Positions 6,267-10,573 of a stretch of 10,573 nt of DNA are shown in pieces. Source of the DNA: Sediminibacterium sp. (GTDB lineage Bacteria > Bacteroidota > Bacteroidia > Chitinophagales > Chitinophagaceae); contig JALRFB010000016.1 of NCBI GenBank assembly GCA_023256555.1, positions 1 to 10,573 of the forward strand, written 5' to 3'. The notes beneath the pieces are model-generated. The model saw nothing but the letters and a program-made list of their open reading frames with translations, was not told where the DNA came from and ran no database searches. The stretch's first letter is position 1. Each line of letters begins with the position of its first letter. The translations under genes and the position numbers were made by a program.

Positions 6267-7196
6267 TTAAATGATACCTAATTTTTCAAGTACAACCTGG
6301 GCCATTCTGTGGTATGCTTCATGGCTATAACCAGCAATATGAGGGGTTACAATGAATTGGGGCAATGCCATAAGACTATCCAATAGAGCCTTCTCTGATG
6401 GACTATAGCTAGCCAAAAGCTCGTTCTCTAAAACGTCCAATCCGGCTGCTCTAATGGATTGATTTTGAAGCGCTTTTAACAAGGCAACCGTATCTGTCAC
6501 CTGTCCCCTGCAAGTACTTAAAAAATAGGGCTGTTTTTTAAAGCCTTCAAAAAAAGATTCATTAGCAAAGTGATAAGTTTTTTCTGTCAAAGGCAAGTGT
6601 AAGCTTACCACATCAGCTTGTTCTTGTATTTCTTTAAGACTTGCCGCCCTTATATAATCTTTATCAAAATTTTTAGGTACAATATCCAATGCTAAAACTT
6701 GTACATCAAAACCAGCCAATACTTTTGCAAAAGCAGATCCAGTATTGCCAAAACCAATAATACCGATTGTTTTTCCAGTTAATTCATCTGCTCTATTTAA
6801 ATCCCTGATCCATTCACCTTTTTGTATTTGTGCATACGCACTATGAATACGATTCATTAAACTCAATAATAAGCCCAAACTATGTTCTCCAACTGTTGTT
6901 CTATTTCCCTCTGGGCTTGAAACACATTGAATGTTTTTTTTCGCAGCATAGTCTGTATCTATTAATTCCATACCACTACCTAATCTTCCAATCCATTTTA
7001 ATTGTACAGCATTGTCTAATAATGCTGCATCAATTTTTAATCTTGTAGTAACAATAATGCCTGTTGCATTTGCAATTTTTTCACTCAAGGCCTCATAACT
7101 GATTGCTGGTTCATATACACAATCATATCCTTTTCTAGATAGTGTATCTATTAAATAAGGATGTACAGGAGCTGTTATAATTACTTGCATACTCAT
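6267..7196 (-). CDS. D-isomer-specific 2-hydroxyacid dehydrogenase (SerA-like, no ACT domain)
   Basis: NAD-dependent oxidoreductase of 309 residues acting on a D-2-hydroxyacid. The Rossmann motif is G148-F-G-N-T-G153, and D171 at the end of the next strand favours NAD over NADP. The catalytic set is intact: R230 (STCRG), E257 (LDVLENE) and H286 (TPHIAG). The N-terminal substrate domain has the [10 protein letters not shown] loop (71-80), and [12 protein letters not shown] (94-105) is typical of the phosphoglycerate-dehydrogenase-like branch in Bacteroidota. There is no C-terminal regulatory domain. It may therefore be the serine-pathway 3-phosphoglycerate dehydrogenase or a generic glyoxylate/hydroxypyruvate reductase; sequence alone does not decide. 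The usual N-(T/S)-x-R-G motif here is S-T-C-R-G. It begins 8 bases after rsmA, so co-transcription is likely. An ATG two codons in (7190) is an alternative start. Confidence 0.9.
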   Translation of the reverse strand: MSMQVIITAPVHPYLIDTLSRKGYDCVYEPAISYEALSEKIANATGIIVTTRLKIDAALLDNAVQLKWIGRLGSGMELIDTDYAAKKNIQCVSSPEGNRTTVGEHSLGLLLSLMNRIHSAYAQIQKGEWIRDLNRADELTGKTIGIIGFGNTGSAFAKVLAGFDVQVLALDIVPKNFDKDYIRAASLKEIQEQADVVSLHLPLTEKTYHFANESFFEGFKKQPYFLSTCRGQVTDTVALLKALQNQSIRAAGLDVLENELLASYSPSEKALLDSLMALPQFIVTPHIAGYSHEAYHRMAQVVLEKLGII

Positions 7197-7204
7197 TACA
7201 GATA

Positions 7205-7966
7205 TTAAGGTTGATGCATTTTAAAAGTGAGTGCTGCATAATCTTCAAATGTTAAATTCTCGGCACGTTTAGTGAAAATTGGATCTTCTAATTGTGCAGA
7301 AGTAAAGTAAGGCTTCAAAGGATTACGCAACATTTTTCTTCTTTGCCCAAAAGCCATTTTCACAATATGATAAAAACTTTTTTCAGAAGCCATTGCAGGA
7401 AAATGCTCTTTTCTCTTGAACATAATTACACCACTATCTACTTTTGGTGGAGGATTAAACGCTGCAGGAGGTACATCAAATAAATAAGTCACTTCATAAA
7501 AAGCTTGAGCTAAAACACTTAATATACCATATGCTTTTGAGTGAGGTTTTGCTGCAATTCTTTCTGCTACTTCTTTTTGAAACATTCCCACCATCATTGG
7601 CACTTGCGATTTCCAATCCAACACCTTAAACACAATTTGAGTAGAGATATTATAGGGAAAATTCCCTACAAGTACAAAGCTGTCTTCAAATGGGATAGCT
7701 GTCTCTAAAAAATCTTCATTGATTAATTTACCAGCTAAGTCAGGATAGGCATGTAACAAGTATTGTACTTTTTCTGTATCTAACTCGATTGCCTTATAAG
7801 CCTTTATAGGGATTTTGTATATAAACTCTGTTAAAGCACCTGCTCCAGGACCCACTTCTACCAATTGATCAATAGGTTGCTCCAGCAATACTGCGCGTAT
7901 TTTTTCGCAAACGGTCTTATCTATCAAAAAATGTTGACCGAGGGACTTTTTAAGGGTGTATTGCAT
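7205..7966 (-). CDS. rsmA: 16S rRNA (adenine1518-N6/adenine1519-N6)-dimethyltransferase RsmA (KsgA)
   Basis: Dimethylates two adjacent adenines in the 3'-terminal hairpin of 16S rRNA during late small-subunit assembly, using S-adenosylmethionine. The protein has 253 residues, slightly short but within the family. KKSLGQHFL (6-14) is the diagnostic N-terminus. SAM motif I is [13 protein letters not shown] (36-48); E61 (AIELD) binds the ribose and D85 (INEDFLE) the adenine. The catalytic motif IV is N102-F-P-Y105 in place of the usual [13 protein letters not shown] at 172-180 is another family mark. The start has no Shine-Dalgarno site but follows an exact TAACTTTG box by four bases, so the message may be leaderless. 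Divergent from pdxA, and followed after 8 bases by the dehydrogenase gene. Confidence 0.96.
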   Translation of the reverse strand: MQYTLKKSLGQHFLIDKTVCEKIRAVLLEQPIDQLVEVGPGAGALTEFIYKIPIKAYKAIELDTEKVQYLLHAYPDLAGKLINEDFLETAIPFEDSFVLVGNFPYNISTQIVFKVLDWKSQVPMMVGMFQKEVAERIAAKPHSKAYGILSVLAQAFYEVTYLFDVPPAAFNPPPKVDSGVIMFKRKEHFPAMASEKSFYHIVKMAFGQRRKMLRNPLKPYFTSAQLEDPIFTKRAENLTFEDYAALTFKMHQP

Positions 7967-7970
7967 GTAG

Positions 7971-7978
7971 CAAAGTTA
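7971..7978 (-). promoter_or_regulatory. Exact TAnnTTTG -7 box directly before rsmA
   Basis: On the minus strand it reads TAACTTTG, a perfect match to the Bacteroidota -7 consensus, ending only 4 bases before the rsmA ATG. The transcription start predicted from such a box falls at or next to the start codon. I could not find a good TTTG -33 element at the expected spacing. Confidence 0.55.
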
Positions 7979-7990
7979 GGTTTTTGTGCG

Positions 7991-7998
7991 TACTTTTA
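7991..7998 (+). promoter_or_regulatory. Possible -7 box for pdxA
   Basis: TACTTTTA matches TAnnTTTG except at the last base, 18 bases before the pdxA ATG, in a 50-base divergent intergenic region shared with rsmA. No convincing -33 element is visible. Confidence 0.35.
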
Positions 7999-8016
7999 CA
8001 GCCTAATCAATAGGAT

Positions 8017-9105
8017 ATGAACACGGAGATCAGAAAACCCATCATTGGCTTTACAAGTGGAGACTTAAATGGTATTGGATTGGAATTAATCATAAAATCC
8101 CTTTCTGATAGCAGAATCCTTGATTTCATGATTCCTGTAGTTTTTGCCAACAATAAATCCCTCAATTTTTACAGAAAGGGCTTGCCTGAATTTAATTTAA
8201 GTTTTACAGTATTAAACGATTTATCTAAACTTAATCCAAAACAAGTCAATGTTTTAAATTGTTGGGAAGAAGAAGTTGAAATTACTCCTGGTGAATTAAC
8301 AGCTACTGGAGGTAAGTATGCATTGATCTCTTTAGAGAAAGCAGTGGAAGCCTTACAGCATAAAACAATTGACGGCATTGTGACTGCCCCTATTCATAAA
8401 AAAAATATTCAATCAGAAGCATTTAATTTTAGTGGACATACTCCCTACTTGCAACATGCATTTGGTAATACAGAAAATTTGATGCTTTTAGTTGCCGATA
8501 ATTTAAAAATGGCATTAGTCACCGAACATCTAACTATTAGCGATGTTGCAAAACATATCACTAAAGATAAAATCAAACAGAAATTAGCCATTTTAAACGC
8601 CAGCTTGCAAAAAGATTTTGGCATCGATAAACCTCGTATTGCTGTATTAGCGTTAAACCCACATGCAGGTGATGAAGGATTAATTGGCAAAGAAGAAATA
8701 GAGATTATTCAGCCTGCTATTAAAGAATCTAAACAACAAATGTTGGTCTTTGGACCTTATTCTGCTGATGCATTTTTTGCTAGAGGTGCTCATGAAAAAT
8801 TTGATGGCGTATTAGCGATGTACCATGATCAAGGCTTGATTCCATTTAAGTCTTTAGCATTTGGCGAAGGTGTTAATTTTACAGCAGGTCTTCCAATTGT
8901 GCGTACTAGTCCAGACCATGGTACTGCATTTGACATTGCAGGAAGAAATAAAGCAGATGCAAGTTCATTTACTGCTAGCATTTTTGAATGTGTTAGAATC
9001 ATTCATGCTAGACAGGGCTATCATGACATGCGATTGAACCCATTAAAGAAAATAAGTGCTAGAATGTTTGCAGGTGCTATAGATGAAAGATTGGAAGAAG
9101 CTTAA
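8017..9105 (+). CDS. pdxA: 4-hydroxythreonine-4-phosphate dehydrogenase PdxA
   Basis: NAD-dependent enzyme of the DXP-dependent pyridoxal 5'-phosphate pathway; it oxidises 4-phosphohydroxy-L-threonine, and the decarboxylated product is used by PdxJ. The protein has 362 residues, slightly longer than E. coli PdxA (329). The N-terminal motif is GFTSGDLNGIGLE (11-23), where many species have GDPAGIGPE. Substrate and metal motifs are present: TAPIHKK (123-129), FSGHTPYL with H141-T142, and metal-ligand histidines H171, H216 (NPHAGDEG) and H270 (MYHDQG), equivalent to E. coli H166, H211 and H266. RTSPDHGTAFDIAG (296-309) is the conserved C-terminal signature. AGGA lies one base before the ATG. The stop codon overlaps the convergent secreted-protein gene by four bases. 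Confidence 0.95.
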   Translation: MNTEIRKPIIGFTSGDLNGIGLELIIKSLSDSRILDFMIPVVFANNKSLNFYRKGLPEFNLSFTVLNDLSKLNPKQVNVLNCWEEEVEITPGELTATGGKYALISLEKAVEALQHKTIDGIVTAPIHKKNIQSEAFNFSGHTPYLQHAFGNTENLMLLVADNLKMALVTEHLTISDVAKHITKDKIKQKLAILNASLQKDFGIDKPRIAVLALNPHAGDEGLIGKEEIEIIQPAIKESKQQMLVFGPYSADAFFARGAHEKFDGVLAMYHDQGLIPFKSLAFGEGVNFTAGLPIVRTSPDHGTAFDIAGRNKADASSFTASIFECVRIIHARQGYHDMRLNPLKKISARMFAGAIDERLEEA

Positions 9106-9740
9106 TCTTTCTTACAATCCTTAATTATTTGATGAATGATATTGGCGCCCCAATGTGGTATGATAAAACTTGAATTGGTTTTAGATTGTGCTGTAAATTT
9201 TTCAGCTGCAATTATAGCCATAGCATAGGCATTAGAACAACCCCCTCCTAATAATACAGGCATATTGTATTGCAAATTAGCTTCTAGTGTATAAACCCTC
9301 GGATTGTCTTTATTCAATTTTTTGGCTAAGACTAATGGAGATTTTATTTTGCTTTCAAATCTCAACCACCTAGTATAGGGGCTTACAGACATTTTTGCTG
9401 TATAGGCTAAGCTTTCTACACAAAGTACTTCATCATTTAGTTGAATCTTTTTGGCCTTTTCAATTAGTATTATTGATTGATTTGCCAATTCATCTGCATT
9501 ACCCATTTTCAGCATACTCATTCTACTTTTAACCAAAGACATATAATAATAAGGAAGCCATTCAGCTGGGTAATTTTTTGCTACAGGATCTAGTAAAAAA
9601 TAAACAGCTTGATATTCTTTCGCAGTAGAAGCAGCATCAAATGCCTTTACTGCTGCGTTCATATCTGACATAAATTGAACAGATTGTGCATACAAACTTG
9701 AACTAAGCAAATAAAAACAGATTAAAATAACTAGTCTCAT
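9102..9740 (-). CDS. Secreted helical-repeat-like (TPR-related) protein of unknown function
   Basis: Protein of 212 residues with a clear signal peptide: positively charged MR, hydrophobic core 3-16, and likely cleavage after LYA at 16-18. There is no lipobox cysteine, so a periplasmic location is inferred. The mature part looks mainly helical: 25-56, 60-80, an Asn-Pro-Arg turn at 146-148, then a glycine-rich LLGGGC at 163-168 before a helix with AIIAAEKF. This layout (helix pairs, N-P-R, then P-x-x-x-G-G-G before another helix) resembles the TPR-like proteins frequent in Bacteroidota, but no canonical 34-residue TPR is obvious. It follows the LolA-like gene after 26 bases, in which a TAATTTTA box sits 7 bases before the ATG. 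I do not recognise a specific family. Confidence 0.75.
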   Translation of the reverse strand: MRLVILICFYLLSSSLYAQSVQFMSDMNAAVKAFDAASTAKEYQAVYFLLDPVAKNYPAEWLPYYYMSLVKSRMSMLKMGNADELANQSIILIEKAKKIQLNDEVLCVESLAYTAKMSVSPYTRWLRFESKIKSPLVLAKKLNKDNPRVYTLEANLQYNMPVLLGGGCSNAYAMAIIAAEKFTAQSKTNSSFIIPHWGANIIHQIIKDCKKD

Positions 9741-9747
9741 TTGCTAC

Positions 9748-9755
9748 TAAAATTA
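9748..9755 (-). promoter_or_regulatory. Weak -7-like box before the secreted protein gene
   Basis: Minus strand TAATTTTA, one mismatch to TAnnTTTG, ending 7 bases before the ATG inside the 26-base gap after the LolA-like gene. It may be chance in AT-rich sequence, since the gene can be read from the upstream operon. Confidence 0.22.
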
Positions 9756-9766
9756 GGGTATTCTAC

Positions 9767-10456
9767 TTAAAAGCTAGCATTGGACAAGCCTTTGTTAATG
9801 GTATACTTTGAGTAAGTAATTTCAATAGTTCCTTTTTTATTCTTTTTTGCTTGCTCTTTACTTACTGGAGCTTCATCACCAAATTCTAAAGTAATACCAT
9901 TTGGAAGTTTATAATCCTTAGTATTGAAACCAAAAATTATTTTAGAAGGCAGGCCGAAAGCAGCATAATCACCATATTCCATCGTAATTTCAAAACTGCC
10001 ATTTTCTTTAGTAGTGGTGAAAGTCTTATATACCAGTGATTCTACAGGGTCAATCCAAAGCGTTGATATCACCCACTCTAAACGATCATCTGTGGGTACC
10101 AATTTATACACTTCTAATGTTTTGCCCTTATACAATTGTTTTCCGGAAGCAATCGCAATATATTGATCTGTATTCAATAAAGAATTCATGGTAATAGAAA
10201 CTCCCCCCTTTGGTAACAAAGATATTCCTCCATCTTTTTTCACCTTAATCAAATTAGGTTTCTTATAAAACACTTTTACTTTACCTAAAGATGCTTTAAT
10301 AAAAGATACATCTGTTTTCATTACACCCTCAGCCACATAATCATTGACTAATGCCAGCTTCTGTCTTACTTTCTCAACTACAGTGCTGTTTTGAGCTGCT
10401 AAAGTTAATTGCAAGAACAAAAGAATACCTAGTATAAAAATTGATTTATTTTTCAT
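9767..10456 (-). CDS. LolA-like outer-membrane lipoprotein-sorting family protein
   Basis: Predicted periplasmic protein of 229 residues with a good signal peptide (1-21, cleavage likely after TLAA before QNS). The mature sequence has the LolA/LppX-type pattern. A first helix (VVEKVRQKLALVNDYVAEG) is followed by strands with KVFYKKPNLIKV at 61-72, where the lysine-proline pair is typical. Next come LWIDP at 133-137 and VYKTFTTTKENGSFEITMEY (142-161), a beta hairpin repeat seen in these lipid-binding folds. Such proteins carry lipoproteins or lipids across the periplasm. A basic stretch (SKEQAKKNKKG, 199-209) interrupts the C-terminal part. It lies 4 bases after a membrane-protein gene and before a secreted protein gene, so an envelope transport role is plausible. 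The fold assignment is good; orthology to E. coli LolA is not shown. Confidence 0.8.
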   Translation of the reverse strand: MKNKSIFILGILLFLQLTLAAQNSTVVEKVRQKLALVNDYVAEGVMKTDVSFIKASLGKVKVFYKKPNLIKVKKDGGISLLPKGGVSITMNSLLNTDQYIAIASGKQLYKGKTLEVYKLVPTDDRLEWVISTLWIDPVESLVYKTFTTTKENGSFEITMEYGDYAAFGLPSKIIFGFNTKDYKLPNGITLEFGDEAPVSKEQAKKNKKGTIEITYSKYTINKGLSNASF

Positions 10457-10460
10457 GAAC

Positions 10461-10573
10461 TTAACTTAAAATATCTTTCTTTTTAATAATCCAAATACTA
10501 GCCCCAACAAATAATACAATATGAATACCCAGCACCATTAAAGATGTTTTAATCTTTTGAATATTTAAAATAC
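10461..10573 (-). CDS. C-terminal end of a membrane protein (possible ABC-type permease), cut by the right edge
   Basis: An open frame runs from the right edge to a TAA at 10463-10461 and encodes the last 36 residues of a protein. They comprise a basic stretch (IQKIKTS), one hydrophobic helix of about 19 residues (LMVLGIHIVLFVGASIWII), and a charged tail KKKDILS. A final helix ending in lysines plus a D-I/L is common at the C-terminus of ABC-2-type permeases, but the fragment is too short to be sure. The stop lies only 4 bases before the ATG of the LolA-like gene, so the two are almost certainly in one operon. Confidence 0.6.
   Translation of the reverse strand, partial: ILNIQKIKTSLMVLGIHIVLFVGASIWIIKKKDILS

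Noticed and set aside
6830..7048. 72-residue plus-strand frame inside the dehydrogenase gene
   Set aside because: It is antisense to a conserved Rossmann enzyme, and its composition looks like a shadow of that gene.
8445..8690. Antisense 81-residue frame inside pdxA, with similar frames antisense to other genes (for example 1292-1495 and 4788-5018)
   Set aside because: They are fully covered by well-conserved genes on the other strand, match no family I recognise, and have no start signal.
9102..9120. Terminator between pdxA and the convergent secreted protein gene
   Set aside because: I found no inverted repeat with a T tract; the genes overlap by four bases.

Overview
The window looks like an ordinary core-genome stretch of an AT-rich member of the Bacteroidota, most likely family Chitinophagaceae (Sediminibacterium-like; the family is a guess). 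The clues are a DUF3108 protein, a UMF1-type MFS permease, the style of PdxA (GDLNGIG near the N-terminus) and RsmA, few good Shine-Dalgarno sites, and several TAnnTTTG-like -7 boxes typical of Bacteroidota promoters. I see no mobile element, tRNA, rRNA, CRISPR array or phage gene. No gene-free stretch exceeds about 80 bases.

Layout. (1) Bases 1-2970, plus strand: the 3' part of uppP (cut by the left edge), a UMF1-family MFS permease, and a metallo-beta-lactamase-fold hydrolase overlapping the permease gene by 14 bases. (2) Bases 2959-4679, minus strand: a flippase-like membrane protein followed by a DUF3108 protein. (3) Bases 4728-5318, plus strand: ruvC, divergent from the flippase gene and convergent with the next block. 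(4) Bases 5320-7966, minus strand: rsmA, then a D-2-hydroxyacid dehydrogenase, a strong intrinsic terminator hairpin, then greA and a HIT protein. (5) Bases 8017-9105, plus strand: pdxA, divergent from rsmA. (6) Bases 9102-10573, minus strand: the last 36 codons of a membrane protein, a LolA-like periplasmic protein, and a secreted helical-repeat-like protein.

Functions: UppP recycles the undecaprenyl carrier for cell-wall synthesis. The flippase/DUF3108 pair and the LolA-like block are also envelope genes. RuvC resolves Holliday junctions, RsmA dimethylates 16S rRNA, GreA rescues stalled RNA polymerase, and PdxA makes pyridoxal phosphate.

The window gives no clear case for a new biological system. 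The most interesting signals are regulatory. A terminator hairpin sits in the greA leader just downstream of a TATATTTG box. Several -7-like boxes lie only 4-7 bases before start codons, which would imply leaderless or nearly leaderless messages. Gene ends are packed so tightly that convergent genes overlap, or one gene's coding sequence supplies its neighbour's terminator.
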